Shown here in pieces: positions 27,448 through 36,390 of a stretch of DNA of 64,000 nt. A model generated the notes under the pieces. The model searched no databases. It was not told the DNA's origin and was given only the letters and a program-made list of their open reading frames with translations. Within the stretch, counting starts at the first letter, position 1, and every line of letters begins with the position of its first letter. The position numbers and the translations under genes were made by a program. This DNA comes from Roseateles oligotrophus (lineage in GTDB: Bacteria > Pseudomonadota > Gammaproteobacteria > Burkholderiales > Burkholderiaceae_C), in assembly GCF_025717515.1 (NCBI RefSeq), contig NZ_JAJIRN010000005.1:372001-436000 (forward strand), read 5' to 3'.

Positions 27448-28680
27448 CGCAATCCTTCCTCCGACAAACTCGACCTGAAAAGTTGGGTTCGGCTCTTTCT
27501 CGTGACCCTGAACCGCTGGCCTTGGCGGCAAACCGTGCAAAGCCTGCGCCTGCGATTTCGCGAGGGCCATCTGGGCCTGACCGCAGGCAGCCTGACCTTC
27601 ACCACGCTGATTTCCTTGGTACCGCTGCTGACGGTGATGCTGGCCCTGTTCACCGCCTTCCCGATCTTCTCGTCCTTTCAAACCGCGCTGGAGCAGTACT
27701 TCGTCAAGAGCCTGATTCCGGCCAATATTGCCAAGCCGGTCTTGGGTGCGCTGACCCAGTTCGCGTCCAAGGCGAACCGGCTGGGTGCCGTCGGTTTGTT
27801 CTTTCTGGGCATCTCGGCGCTGGCCTTGATGTTGACGATAGACCGCACATTGAACTCGATTTGGCGGGTGCAAAGGCCGCGTCCGATGGCGCAGCGCGTG
27901 CTCGTCTACTGGGCCACGCTGACCCTGGGGCCTTTGGTCTTGGGTGGCAGCCTGGCGCTGACCAGCTATGCGGTGTCGACGGGGCACGGCTTGTTCATGA
28001 ATTTGCCCTTCAGCGTCGGCGTCATGTTCAGTGGCATCGAATTCCTGTTGATGGCCGGCGGCATGGCCGCGCTGTTCCACTATGTGCCCAATACCGATGT
28101 GCGTTGGCGTCATGCGCTGGCCGGAGGGGTCTTCGTGGCCTTGGGTTTCAACGTCGCCAAGAGCAGCTTGGCCTGGTACTTCAAATCGGTGCCGACCTTC
28201 TCGACTCTGTACGGCGCCTTTGCGACCGTGCCGATTTTCCTGGTCTGGCTCTATGCCGGTTGGGTGATTGTGTTGCTGGGTGCCTTGTTGGCCGCCAATG
28301 CGCCGAGCCTGAGCAGCGGCATGTTGAGGCGCCCCGATATGCCGGGTCTGGCGCTTGAGCTGAGCTTGGGCGTGCTGCGCGAATTGCGGCTCAGTCAGCA
28401 ACTCGGTGAGGGTGGCGCCAGCAGCTTGACCTTGGCGCAGCGACTGCGCGTCGACCCCTTGCAACTGGAGCCTGTGTTGGATCAACTCGGCGACTTGGAC
28501 CTGATCGGGCGGCTCGAAGAAAGCGGCACCCAGCGCCTGGTCTTGCTGGCCGTGCCCGAGCAAACGCCGGCCGCGCCCTTGTTAAATGCTTGCCTGGCCC
28601 AGCGCTCGAACTGTCTGGCGCCGCTCTGGCAGCGCAGCGACTGGGAAAAGCTCAGTCTGGCTCATTTGTTAGGGGTGTAG
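27445..28680 (+). CDS. YihY/BrkB-family inner-membrane protein
   Basis: A 411-residue protein. Residues about 20-285 form the YihY/virulence factor BrkB domain with six hydrophobic segments and the family motifs GSLTFTTLISLVPLLTV, YFKSVPTFSTLYGAFATVPIFLVWLYAGW and VLLGALLAA. A soluble C-terminal extension (about 300-411) resembles the winged-helix-like tail of longer members. The family was once called ribonuclease BN in error; its true role is unknown. The gene ends inside the end of the convergent XRE-regulator gene (12-base overlap). Confidence 0.9.
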   Translation: MRNPSSDKLDLKSWVRLFLVTLNRWPWRQTVQSLRLRFREGHLGLTAGSLTFTTLISLVPLLTVMLALFTAFPIFSSFQTALEQYFVKSLIPANIAKPVLGALTQFASKANRLGAVGLFFLGISALALMLTIDRTLNSIWRVQRPRPMAQRVLVYWATLTLGPLVLGGSLALTSYAVSTGHGLFMNLPFSVGVMFSGIEFLLMAGGMAALFHYVPNTDVRWRHALAGGVFVALGFNVAKSSLAWYFKSVPTFSTLYGAFATVPIFLVWLYAGWVIVLLGALLAANAPSLSSGMLRRPDMPGLALELSLGVLRELRLSQQLGEGGASSLTLAQRLRVDPLQLEPVLDQLGDLDLIGRLEESGTQRLVLLAVPEQTPAAPLLNACLAQRSNCLAPLWQRSDWEKLSLAHLLGV

Positions 28681-29250
28681 CACCACCAACAAGGCCACGG
28701 CCGCTTCGGTGGCGGACTTGTTGCGAATCGAATGCGGGCCGTCGACCGCATAACGAGCGGTTTCCCCGCAAAGCAGCGGCTGGCTGCTGCCACCGGCGCT
28801 GATCTCCAGGCTGCCGCTGAGCACGCTCAGATGCTCGCGCGAACCGGGCTCATGGGCGGCCGAATCCAGCGTGCCGCCCGGCGCTACCGTCAGCTGATAC
28901 CACTCGAACTGGCCGGCCAGATCGATCGGCCCCAGGATGCGCAACTGGCACAGCCCGTCCGGGCTGCTCATGCTGGGAATCGAATGCGCGGCGACCCGCT
29001 CGATGGCCGGCGCCGGCGGGCGCTCGGCCCCCAAGAGCTCGGACATCTCGACCCTCAGCGCATTGGCCAGGCGCCAGACCACGGCCACGGTCGGGTTGGC
29101 CTGATTGCGTTCGATCTGCGACAGCATCGATTTGCTGACGCCGGCGCGGCGCGACAATTCGTCCAGCGACAAGCCCTGTAATTGCCGCAAGGCCTGCAAG
29201 GTGGCGCCGACCTTGGGTGGCTCTAGACTCTCTAAATTCGGAACTGACAT
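28669..29250 (-). CDS. XRE-family transcriptional regulator with cupin domain
   Basis: A 193-residue DNA-binding regulator: helix-turn-helix at about residues 17-71 ([20 protein letters not shown], with recognition segment [12 protein letters not shown]) and a C-terminal cupin at about 110-190 ([18 protein letters not shown] and [16 protein letters not shown]). Such proteins usually sense a small metabolite through the cupin. It is divergent from kbl with 94 bases between the starts, and that gap holds a perfect 14-base palindrome, so control of kbl and of itself is likely. The ligand is unknown; glycine, threonine or 2-amino-3-ketobutyrate are guesses from context. Confidence 0.9.
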   Translation of the reverse strand: MSVPNLESLEPPKVGATLQALRQLQGLSLDELSRRAGVSKSMLSQIERNQANPTVAVVWRLANALRVEMSELLGAERPPAPAIERVAAHSIPSMSSPDGLCQLRILGPIDLAGQFEWYQLTVAPGGTLDSAAHEPGSREHLSVLSGSLEISAGGSSQPLLCGETARYAVDGPHSIRNKSATEAAVALLVVLHP

Positions 29251-29252
29251 GC

Positions 29253-29281
29253 TTGACCTCGGATCGGCAATCTTGGATACT
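29253..29281 (+). promoter_or_regulatory. Candidate promoter of kbl-tdh
   Basis: TTGACC (29253-29258) and GATACT (29276-29281) are separated by 17 bases, fitting a sigma-70 promoter with a start near 29288, just before the palindrome at 29291. A second, weaker option is TTGGAT (29273) with TATATC (29296) inside the palindrome. By-eye prediction. Confidence 0.4.
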
Positions 29282-29290
29282 GCACGCCGG

Positions 29291-29304
29291 TTCGATATAT
29301 CGAA
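29291..29304. promoter_or_regulatory. Palindromic operator candidate between XRE regulator and kbl
   Basis: TTCGATATATCGAA is a perfect 14-base palindrome, 54 bases before the kbl ATG and 41 bases before the regulator ATG. A second, looser repeat, CAATT-TAACG-AATTG (29312-29326), follows. Placement just downstream of the candidate promoter would suit a repressor. The binding protein is inferred to be the adjacent XRE-cupin protein. Confidence 0.6.
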
Positions 29305-29344
29305 CAGCGTCCAATTTAACGAATTGTGCATCAGGAGACCTGCA

Positions 29345-30553
29345 ATGACCAACGCCGCCGCTTTCTACGCCCATCTGAACACCGAGTTGCAGGGCATTCG
29401 CGAGGCCGGGCTGTACAAGAGCGAGCGCGTCATCACCGGCCCGCAAGGCGCGCTGGTGCACACGCAAGACGGCCGCGAGGTGATCAACCTCTGTGCCAAC
29501 AACTATCTGGGCCTGTCTTCCCACCCGCAGGTCATAGAAGCCGCCCACGAGGCCTTGCGCACGCATGGCTACGGCCTCTCGTCGGTGCGCTTCATCTGCG
29601 GCACGCAAGACCTGCACAAGACGCTGGAGCAGCGCCTGGCGCGCTTCCTGGGCACCGAGGACACCATCCTTTACGCGGCGGCCTTTGATGCCAATGGCGG
29701 CCTGTTCGAGCCGCTGCTCGGCGAGCAAGACGCCATCATCAGCGACGAGTTGAATCACGCGTCCATCATCGACGGCATCCGCCTGTGCAAGGCCAAGCGC
29801 TTTCGCTACAAGCACAACGATATGGCCGACCTGGAGCGCTGCCTGCAAGAGGCCAAGGCGGCGGGCGCGCGCTTCACGCTGGTCTTCACCGACGGCGTGT
29901 TCTCGATGGACGGCACGATCGCCCAGCTCGACAAGATCCGCGAGATCACCGATCGCTATGGCGCGCTCTTGGGCATCGACGAATGCCATGCCAGCGGCTT
30001 TGTCGGCAAGACCGGCCGCGGCACGCATGAATACCGCGATGTCTTCGGCAAGATCGACATCATTACCGGCACCTTGGGCAAGGCGCTGGGCGGCGCATCG
30101 GGCGGCTTCACGACCGGGCGGCGCGAGGTGATCGAGTTGCTGCGCCAGCGCTCGCGCCCTTATCTGTTCTCGAACACGGTGGCGCCCAGCATCGTCGGCG
30201 CGTCGATCGCCGTGCTCGATCTGCTGGAAGGTTCGACCGCGCTGCGCGACAAGCTCGAAGCCAACACCGCCTATTTCCGCGCCGCCATCCAGGCGGCCGG
30301 TTTCGAGATCAAACCGGGCACCCATCCGATCGTGCCCATCATGGTTCATGACGCGGTGATGGCGCAAAAGCTCAGTGCACGCATCCTGGAGTTAGGCATC
30401 TACGCGGTCGGTTTCTTCTTCCCCGTCGTGCCCAAGGGGCAGGCGCGCATCCGCGTGCAGGTGTCGGCCGGCCATGAGCGGGCGCAACTGGAAAAGGCGG
30501 TCGCCGCCTTCACGCAAGCCGGCCGCGAGCTGGGTCTGATCAAAACTGCCTGA
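29345..30553 (+). CDS. kbl: Glycine C-acetyltransferase (2-amino-3-ketobutyrate CoA ligase)
   Basis: PLP enzyme that cleaves 2-amino-3-ketobutyrate with CoA to glycine and acetyl-CoA, the second step of threonine degradation. It has 402 residues. The PLP lysine is Lys246 in [14 protein letters not shown]; the DECHASGF motif holds the Asp that pairs with the PLP ring nitrogen, and [12 protein letters not shown] is typical of Kbl rather than of 7-keto-8-aminopelargonate synthase. The ATG at 29345 has AGGAG 8 bases upstream. The threonine dehydrogenase gene follows 13 bases later. Confidence 0.96.
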   Translation: MTNAAAFYAHLNTELQGIREAGLYKSERVITGPQGALVHTQDGREVINLCANNYLGLSSHPQVIEAAHEALRTHGYGLSSVRFICGTQDLHKTLEQRLARFLGTEDTILYAAAFDANGGLFEPLLGEQDAIISDELNHASIIDGIRLCKAKRFRYKHNDMADLERCLQEAKAAGARFTLVFTDGVFSMDGTIAQLDKIREITDRYGALLGIDECHASGFVGKTGRGTHEYRDVFGKIDIITGTLGKALGGASGGFTTGRREVIELLRQRSRPYLFSNTVAPSIVGASIAVLDLLEGSTALRDKLEANTAYFRAAIQAAGFEIKPGTHPIVPIMVHDAVMAQKLSARILELGIYAVGFFFPVVPKGQARIRVQVSAGHERAQLEKAVAAFTQAGRELGLIKTA

Positions 30554-30566
30554 GCAGGTCAATTCA

Positions 30567-31523
30567 ATGAGTAATACCAAGATTCTGATCATCGGCGCCA
30601 ACGGCCAAATCGGCTCCGAGCTGGCCCAAGAGCTGGCGCTGCGCCATGGCAATGCCAACATCATCACCAGCGATCTGGCGCCCGAGGGCCGGGTGCCCCA
30701 GCTGACGCATGAAATGCTCGACGTGACCGATGCGGCCGCCTTGGCCACGGTCGTCAAGCGCCACGGTATCACGCAGATCTACCACTTGGCCGCCGCTTTG
30801 TCCGCGACCGGCGAAAAGCATCCGATGTGGGCCTGGGACCTGAATATGAAGGGCCTTTTGAATGTGCTGGAACTGGCGCGCACGCAAAAGCTAGACCGCA
30901 TCTTCTGGCCCAGCTCGATCGCTGCTTTTGGCCCCTCGACCCCGACGCTGGACACGCCGCAAACTTGCGTGATGGACCCGACCACCGTCTACGGCATCTC
31001 CAAGCTGGCGGGCGAACGCTGGTGCGCCTGGTATCACAAGAATCACGGTGTTGATGTGCGCAGCCTGCGCTACCCCGGCCTGATCAGCTTCAAGACGCCG
31101 CCCGGCGGCGGCACCACCGACTACGCGATCGAGATTTTTCATTCGGCGCTGAAGACCGGCCAATACAGCTGCTTCCTCGAAAAGGATCAGGGCTTGCCGA
31201 TGATGTATATGCCCGACGCCTTGCGCGCCACCATCGAGTTGATGGAAGCGCCGGCAGAAAGCATCAAGCAACGCGGCAGCTATAACCTCGCCGGTGTCAG
31301 CTTCACGCCGGCCGAGATCGCGGCCGAGATCGCCTTGCAAATTCCGGGCTTCGAGATTGCTTACGCGCCGGACTTCCGCCAGGCGATTGCCGCGAGCTGG
31401 CCGCAGCGTATCGATGACAGCGAGGCCGTACGCGATTGGGGCTGGCGGCTCAACTACGACCTGCGGGCGATGGCCACCGATATGCTGAAAGAATTGCGGC
31501 CGATCTTGGGCATTACTGCCTGA
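30567..31523 (+). CDS. L-threonine 3-dehydrogenase, short-chain (epimerase-like) type
   Basis: NAD-dependent extended short-chain dehydrogenase, 318 residues. The Rossmann motif is GANGQIG (Gly10, Gly13, Gly16) and the catalytic pair is Tyr142-Lys146 (VYGISKLAGE) with SSIAAFGPSTP before it. It resembles the UDP-galactose-epimerase-like threonine dehydrogenases (the Cupriavidus and animal type), not the zinc-dependent E. coli Tdh. Adjacency to kbl strongly supports oxidation of threonine to 2-amino-3-ketobutyrate. Other epimerase functions are possible but less likely. Confidence 0.88.
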   Translation: MSNTKILIIGANGQIGSELAQELALRHGNANIITSDLAPEGRVPQLTHEMLDVTDAAALATVVKRHGITQIYHLAAALSATGEKHPMWAWDLNMKGLLNVLELARTQKLDRIFWPSSIAAFGPSTPTLDTPQTCVMDPTTVYGISKLAGERWCAWYHKNHGVDVRSLRYPGLISFKTPPGGGTTDYAIEIFHSALKTGQYSCFLEKDQGLPMMYMPDALRATIELMEAPAESIKQRGSYNLAGVSFTPAEIAAEIALQIPGFEIAYAPDFRQAIAASWPQRIDDSEAVRDWGWRLNYDLRAMATDMLKELRPILGITA

Positions 31524-31575
31524 TTCGAGCGCAATTCGGAGCGCATCACAAGGCCTGGCGAGGCTAAGCTGGGTC

Positions 31576-32481
31576 ATGCGCCCCAACCCAGTGTTCTCAA
31601 TACTGGCCTTGTTGCTCTGTGCCGGCTCAAATGCAGCGGCGCAGGACCAGCCACAAGACCCGGTCGAAGCGCTGCTCAAACAACCGGTGAAGGCCTTGCT
31701 GACGGTGTTCGAGCTCGGTGCCCCGCATGCCGAGCTGCGCGACCAGGACTTTCGCTATTTGCTCGGAGCCACGCTGCAACAAGGCCCCGAATACTGGGGC
31801 GCCAAACAATACAAGCTTGGTTTGAAGCCGGTCTGGGCAATGCGCTGGGGCAAATGGCGGTTTTCGAGCTCGGGCGGTGCCGCCTTGATGGGGTTTGGTC
31901 AAGAGGCCATAGGCCCCGGCGCGGGTGCTAGCCGCGACTTGTTCGATAACGACCGTTTGCGCCTGGGCCTGGGTCTGCGCCTGGACGGCGGGCGCGGCCG
32001 CAGCGATGAAGGCGTGACCGCCGGCTTGCCCGAAGTGCGGCGCACCTTGCGCGGACGCGCCTACTCGAGCTATGCGCTGCTGCCGGGCTGGCATCTGTCG
32101 GGCGCGCTGAGTCTTGATTTGGCGGGCCGCGCTGGCGGCGCGATCGCCAATCTCGATCTGAGTCATGTGCTTTACCGTAACGCCAATTCGGAACTGCTCG
32201 CCGGCATTGGTCTGAGTGCTGGAGACTCCCGCTATATGCGAAGTTACTTCGGCGTGCCGGCGGGGAGCCCCGGCGCAGCCCGGTTGAGGCAAAGCTTCGA
32301 GCCCGCAGCCGGCCTGCGCGACGTCAATTTCAAGCTGGGTTACACCTATGCATTCTCAAGGCATTGGATGGGCTTCGCCGGCGTGGGCGTGAGCCGCTTG
32401 CTTGGCCCTGCCGCCGCCAGCCCGATCACGCAGCAGACGCTGGACCACAACGCCGGCCTGAGCCTGGCCTATCGCAATTAG
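31576..32481 (+). CDS. MipA/OmpV family outer-membrane protein
   Basis: A 301-residue predicted beta-barrel with a signal peptide (about 1-22, ending SNAAA). Alternating amphipathic strands, motifs such as EYWGAKQYKLGLKPVWAMRWGKW and the end VSRLLGPAAASPITQQ fit the MipA/OmpV family, whose members are linked to murein-synthesis scaffolding or to osmotic and antibiotic responses. Here the role is unknown. Its stop codon overlaps that of the convergent hydrolase gene (TTAG at 32478-32481). Confidence 0.83.
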   Translation: MRPNPVFSILALLLCAGSNAAAQDQPQDPVEALLKQPVKALLTVFELGAPHAELRDQDFRYLLGATLQQGPEYWGAKQYKLGLKPVWAMRWGKWRFSSSGGAALMGFGQEAIGPGAGASRDLFDNDRLRLGLGLRLDGGRGRSDEGVTAGLPEVRRTLRGRAYSSYALLPGWHLSGALSLDLAGRAGGAIANLDLSHVLYRNANSELLAGIGLSAGDSRYMRSYFGVPAGSPGAARLRQSFEPAAGLRDVNFKLGYTYAFSRHWMGFAGVGVSRLLGPAAASPITQQTLDHNAGLSLAYRN

Positions 32482-33284
32482 GACGCTATTGCCGAACGCA
32501 GTGCCGCCAACAAGGCATCCGGTACTTCGCCCATCAAGGAATGGCCGGCCGGAAGCAGCATGGTCTTGGCGTTCAGCGCTTCGGCCAGCGACTTGCTTTG
32601 TTTGGGCGCCGTCATCTGGTCACGCGCTCCCAGGATCAAGGTGCTGGGGCACTTGACTTGGGCCGCCGCTTCCAGCCCATGCGCATAGGCATCGCATAAA
32701 CGGAAATCATGCTCGAACAGATTGAGCAAGGTTTGGCTCCCCTGTATGCGCCGCTTCAAGGCGATCTCGCCGCCTTGTAGCCAAGCCCCCGGTCCTGGGA
32801 AGGAGGGCTTGCTGGCCCAACTCGAAAAAGAGAACTGATTGACCATGGCAATCGCCTTCAGCGGCTGCTCGCGCGCCGTATTCAGCAGCGCCTCGGACAC
32901 CTTCATCGGATAAGCGGTCGCCAGCAGCGCCAGATGGCTGGCGCGGGCGGGCTGGCGGGCCGCGGCTTCCAGGGCGATCAGCGAGCCCATGCTGTGGCCG
33001 ACCAGCGCCGCTTGCTGCTCAACACCCGCAGCGTCGAGCAAGGCCCAGACCCAATCGGCCAGGTCCGCGATGCTGCTCAGAGCCGGCCCACTGCTGCGGC
33101 CATGGCCGGGTAGATCGACCGCTAACACCGCATGCCCATGGTGGGCAAACCAACGTGCCAGCAGCGTCCAAACGCTGTGGTCATTGAGTGCGCCGTGGAT
33201 GAAGACGACCGCGGGCAGGGCAGGGTCCAGCGGCTTGCCGCCGGTATAGACATAGGCTTCAAAGCCATTGACGATAAGTTTCAT
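32478..33284 (-). CDS. Alpha/beta hydrolase
   Basis: A 268-residue cytosolic alpha/beta-hydrolase. The oxyanion-hole segment is FIHGALNDHSVW, the nucleophile elbow is VGHSMGS, an Asp sits in LILGARDQMTAP, and the His is in LPAGHSLMGE. These fit a lipase/esterase/haloperoxidase-like enzyme with no identifiable substrate. It starts 11 bases after the end of the O-acetylhomoserine sulfhydrylase gene and is probably co-transcribed with it. Confidence 0.88.
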   Translation of the reverse strand: MKLIVNGFEAYVYTGGKPLDPALPAVVFIHGALNDHSVWTLLARWFAHHGHAVLAVDLPGHGRSSGPALSSIADLADWVWALLDAAGVEQQAALVGHSMGSLIALEAAARQPARASHLALLATAYPMKVSEALLNTAREQPLKAIAMVNQFSFSSWASKPSFPGPGAWLQGGEIALKRRIQGSQTLLNLFEHDFRLCDAYAHGLEAAAQVKCPSTLILGARDQMTAPKQSKSLAEALNAKTMLLPAGHSLMGEVPDALLAALRSAIAS

Positions 33285-33295
33285 GGGCTGTGCTC

Positions 33296-34603
33296 CTAGG
33301 CCTTGGCTGCAATCTTCAGCGCGCGCTTCAAGTCCGCGATCAAATCATCGGCGTCTTCCAGCCCGATCGACAGCCGGATGGCGCCGGGCGCGATCCCTGC
33401 CAGGGCGAGTGCGGCGTCATCCATGCGGCTGTGCGTGGTGGATGCCGGGTGGATCACCAGCGAGCGGCAATCGCCGACATTGGCCAGATGCGAAAAAATC
33501 TGCAGCGCCTCGATGAAGGCGCGGCCCTGGGCTCTTGTGCCCTTCAGATCAAAACTGAACACCGAGCCGCAACCACGCGGCAGCAAGCGTTGCGCCAGCG
33601 CATGGCTGGGGTGGCTGCTCAGGCCCGGATAGCCGACCCGCTCGACCATGTCGTTAGCGGCCAAGAACTCGGCAATCTTCTGCGCGTTTTGCACATGACG
33701 CTGCATCCGCAGTGACAGTGTTTCTATGCCTTGCAGAATCAGCCAGGCGGTGTGCGGGCTCATGCAGGCACCAAAGTCGCGCAGGCCCTCGCGGCGCGCC
33801 CGCAGCAAAAATGCACCGACCGTGCTTTCTTCGGCGAACACCATGTCATGAAAGCCGGCATAGGGCTCGCACAGCTCAGGAAACTGGCCATGCTTGTCGT
33901 GCGCGGCCTGCCAATCAAACGCCCCGCTGTCCACCAGCACGCCGCCCACCACCGTGCCGTGGCCGGACAAAAATTTGGTCGCCGAGTGATAGACCAGATC
34001 GGCGCCATGTTCGAAGGGGCGCAGCAGATAGGGCGTCGTCAGCGTCGAGTCGACCAAGAACGGCAATCCGGCCTCATGGGCAATCGAGGCGATGGTCGGG
34101 ATGTCCAAGACGTCGAGGCCGGGGTTGCCCAGCGTCTCGCCGAACAGCAGCTTGGTGTTGGGGCGGATAGCGGCACGCCAGCCGTCGATATCGCCGGGGC
34201 GCACAAAACTCGTTTCAATGCCGAAGCGGCGCAGCGTGTAGTGCAGCAGATTGTGCGAGCCGCCGTAAAGCGCGCCGGACGAGACGATGTGCGAGCCGGC
34301 GCCAGCCAGGGTCGCAATGGCCAGATGCAAGGCCGCTTGGCCGCTGGCGGTGGCGATGGCACCCACGCCGCCCTCGAGTGCCGCGACGCGCTCCTCGAAC
34401 ACGGCGGTGGTCGGATTCGACAGGCGCGAGTAGACATGGCCGGCCCGCTCCATATTGAACAGCGAGGCCGCATGCTCGGCGTTTTCGAACACAAACGAGG
34501 TGCTCAGATGCAGCGGCGTGACGCGTGCGCCGGTGCTCGGGTCGGGGGCGGCCCCGGCGTGTAGCGCCAAGGTATCAAAAGCGGGGTCGGCGTAGCCTGA
34601 CAT
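33296..34603 (-). CDS. metY: O-acetylhomoserine sulfhydrylase (aminocarboxypropyltransferase)
   Basis: PLP enzyme of the Cys/Met metabolism family that makes homocysteine from O-acetylhomoserine and sulfide in direct-sulfhydrylation methionine synthesis. It has 435 residues, the length of MetY rather than of the shorter MetB/MetZ enzymes. The PLP lysine is in YHSATKFLSGHGTVVGG, preceded by PFLVDSTLTTPYLLRP, and the N-terminus TLALHAGAAPDPSTGAR is typical. The ATG at 34603 has GGGAG upstream; a longer in-frame start has no support. MetY versus MetZ cannot be proven by eye. Confidence 0.9.
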   Translation of the reverse strand: MSGYADPAFDTLALHAGAAPDPSTGARVTPLHLSTSFVFENAEHAASLFNMERAGHVYSRLSNPTTAVFEERVAALEGGVGAIATASGQAALHLAIATLAGAGSHIVSSGALYGGSHNLLHYTLRRFGIETSFVRPGDIDGWRAAIRPNTKLLFGETLGNPGLDVLDIPTIASIAHEAGLPFLVDSTLTTPYLLRPFEHGADLVYHSATKFLSGHGTVVGGVLVDSGAFDWQAAHDKHGQFPELCEPYAGFHDMVFAEESTVGAFLLRARREGLRDFGACMSPHTAWLILQGIETLSLRMQRHVQNAQKIAEFLAANDMVERVGYPGLSSHPSHALAQRLLPRGCGSVFSFDLKGTRAQGRAFIEALQIFSHLANVGDCRSLVIHPASTTHSRMDDAALALAGIAPGAIRLSIGLEDADDLIADLKRALKIAAKA

Positions 34604-34622
34604 GGTGTCTCCCAGGTGTTGG

Positions 34623-34671
34623 TTGGCGGGATTGTGTGCTATGTTTATAACAGTCAAAAATTTCGGGTGAA
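34623..34671. promoter_or_regulatory. Overlapping divergent promoters for metY and the CBS gene
   Basis: Plus strand: TTGGCG (34623-34628), 17 bases, TATAAC (34646-34651), about 58 bases before the CBS gene. Minus strand: TTCACC (complement of 34666-34671), 16 bases, TATAAA (complement of 34644-34649), leading to metY. The two -10 boxes share bases, so the promoters should exclude each other. Found by eye. Confidence 0.45.
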
Positions 34672-34708
34672 GGCCAGGCCATTTGCCCGCTCATTCAGGA
34701 GTCAGCGT

Positions 34709-35179
34709 ATGAAAGTCGTCGATATTTTGCGGGTCAAGGGTGGCACGCTGTTCACCGTGACGCCGGATGAATCCTTGTCGCAGGCCGTCACCACCATGGC
34801 AGAGCGCGATATGGGCTCTTTGGTCGTGATGGAGCATGGCGATCTGGTCGGTATGCTGACCTTCCGCGAGGTCATCGTTGCGGTGGTCAAGAATGGCGGC
34901 TCGGTCGGCACCCTGCATGTGCGCGGTGTGATGGACGACCACCCGCTGACCTGCACGCCGGAGACCGAAATCGACGAGGTGCGACGCATGATGCTGGGCC
35001 GCCACGCACGCTATATGCCGGTGCTGAACGGCAAGACCTTGATGGGCGTTATCTCCTTTTACGACGTCGCCAAAGCGGTGGTCGATGGTCAAGATTTCGA
35101 GAACCGCATGCTGAAGGCCTATATCCGCGACTGGCCGCTGGAAGATAACCCCGAGAGCGCTGGCGAATCGAAGCTCTGA
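34709..35179 (+). CDS. CBS-domain pair protein
   Basis: A 156-residue soluble protein made of two CBS motifs (about residues 9-65 and 74-130), a module that usually binds adenine nucleotides and acts as an energy or ligand sensor. The ends of both repeats are visible as DLVGMLTFREV and TLMGVISFYDVAKAVVD. There is no fused catalytic domain. The ATG at 34709 follows AGGAGTC. A clear terminator comes 21 bases after the stop, so it is monocistronic. Confidence 0.93.
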   Translation: MKVVDILRVKGGTLFTVTPDESLSQAVTTMAERDMGSLVVMEHGDLVGMLTFREVIVAVVKNGGSVGTLHVRGVMDDHPLTCTPETEIDEVRRMMLGRHARYMPVLNGKTLMGVISFYDVAKAVVDGQDFENRMLKAYIRDWPLEDNPESAGESKL

Positions 35180-35200
35180 GCTTGCACCGAGGAGTCAGAT

Positions 35201-35230
35201 GGGCGACCTGCGGGTCGCCCGTTTTGTTTG
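35201..35230 (+). terminator. Intrinsic terminator of the CBS gene
   Basis: GGGCGACC (35201-35208) pairs perfectly with GGTCGCCC (35213-35220) around TGCG, followed by GTTTTGTTTG. It sits between the CBS gene and aroC. Confidence 0.88.
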
Positions 35231-35283
35231 TGCGCAGGATCGCCCGATAGAATCCAGGCGCCCCCAAGCTAAACAGGTTCCCC

Positions 35284-36390
35284 ATGTCAGGCAGTACTTT
35301 CGGCGAATTGTTCCGTGTCACCAATTTCGGCGAAAGCCATGGCCCCGCGATCGGTTGTGTGATTGATGGCTGCCCACCCGGCATGGCCCTGAGCGAGGCC
35401 GATATTCAGCCCGAACTGGATCGCCGCCGGCCCGGCACTTCGCGCCATGTCACCCAGCGCAATGAGCCCGACACGGTCGAAATCCTCTCCGGCGTCTATG
35501 AAGGACTGACCACCGGCACGCCGATCTGCCTGCTGATCAAGAACCAGGATCAGCGCAGCAAGGACTACGGCAATATCCTCGACACCTTCCGCCCCGGCCA
35601 CGCCGACTACAGCTATTGGCGCAAATACGGCCTGCGCGACCCGCGCGGCGGCGGCCGCAGTTCGGCCCGCCTAACGGCGCCCATGGTCGGTGCCGGTGCG
35701 GTGGCGCGCAAATGGTTGAAAGAAAAATATGGCTGCGAATTTCGGGGCTGCATGACGCAACTGGGTGAGCTGGAGATCCCGTTCGAGGGCTGGCAGCATG
35801 TCGCCAACAACCCATTTTTTGCCGCCAATACCAGCAAGATCGAAGAGCTCGAGGCCTATATGGACGCGCTGCGCAAGTCCGGCGACTCGGTCGGCGCGCG
35901 CATCCGGGTTGAAGCCACCGGCGTGCCCGTCGGCTTGGGCGAGCCTCTGTTTGACAAGCTCGACGCCGACATCGCCTACGCGCTGATGGGCATCAATGCG
36001 GTCAAGGGCGTCGAGATCGGCGCCGGCTTTGGCGTCGTCGCCCAACGCGGCAGCGAGCATGGCGATGAGCTGACACCGCTGGGTTTTGCCTCGAACAATT
36101 CCGGCGGCATGCTGGGCGGCATCTCGACCGGCCAGGACATCGTTGCCAGCATCGCGATCAAGCCAACCAGTTCGATCCGCACCCCCAAAGCGTCAATCAA
36201 CCGGGCCGGTGAGGTGTCCAGCGTCGAAACCTTTGGCCGTCACGACCCTTGTGTCGGCATCCGCGCGACGCCGATTGCCGAAGCGATGCTGGCCTTGGTC
36301 TTGATGGATCATGCGCTGCGCCACCGCGCGCAATGTGGCGATGTGGTGTTGCCGATTGAAGCGATAGCGGCTGCTGCGCCAGGAGTTTGA
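35284..36390 (+). CDS. aroC: Chorismate synthase
   Basis: Final shikimate-pathway enzyme: converts 5-enolpyruvylshikimate 3-phosphate to chorismate with reduced FMN. The family signatures [19 protein letters not shown] at the N-terminus, [21 protein letters not shown] in the middle, and [22 protein letters not shown] near the C-terminus are intact. It has 368 residues, a normal length. The stop overlaps the MFS transporter start by one base. The start follows a short 50-base leader after the CBS terminator. Confidence 0.97.
   Translation: MSGSTFGELFRVTNFGESHGPAIGCVIDGCPPGMALSEADIQPELDRRRPGTSRHVTQRNEPDTVEILSGVYEGLTTGTPICLLIKNQDQRSKDYGNILDTFRPGHADYSYWRKYGLRDPRGGGRSSARLTAPMVGAGAVARKWLKEKYGCEFRGCMTQLGELEIPFEGWQHVANNPFFAANTSKIEELEAYMDALRKSGDSVGARIRVEATGVPVGLGEPLFDKLDADIAYALMGINAVKGVEIGAGFGVVAQRGSEHGDELTPLGFASNNSGGMLGGISTGQDIVASIAIKPTSSIRTPKASINRAGEVSSVETFGRHDPCVGIRATPIAEAMLALVLMDHALRHRAQCGDVVLPIEAIAAAAPGV

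Noticed and set aside
27445-28680. Ribonuclease BN label for the YihY-like protein
   Set aside because: It is a six-helix membrane protein with no nuclease motif; the old name came from a mis-assignment.
30567-31523. UDP-glucose 4-epimerase
   Set aside because: The fold is shared, but adjacency to kbl and closer resemblance to short-chain threonine dehydrogenases favour the latter.
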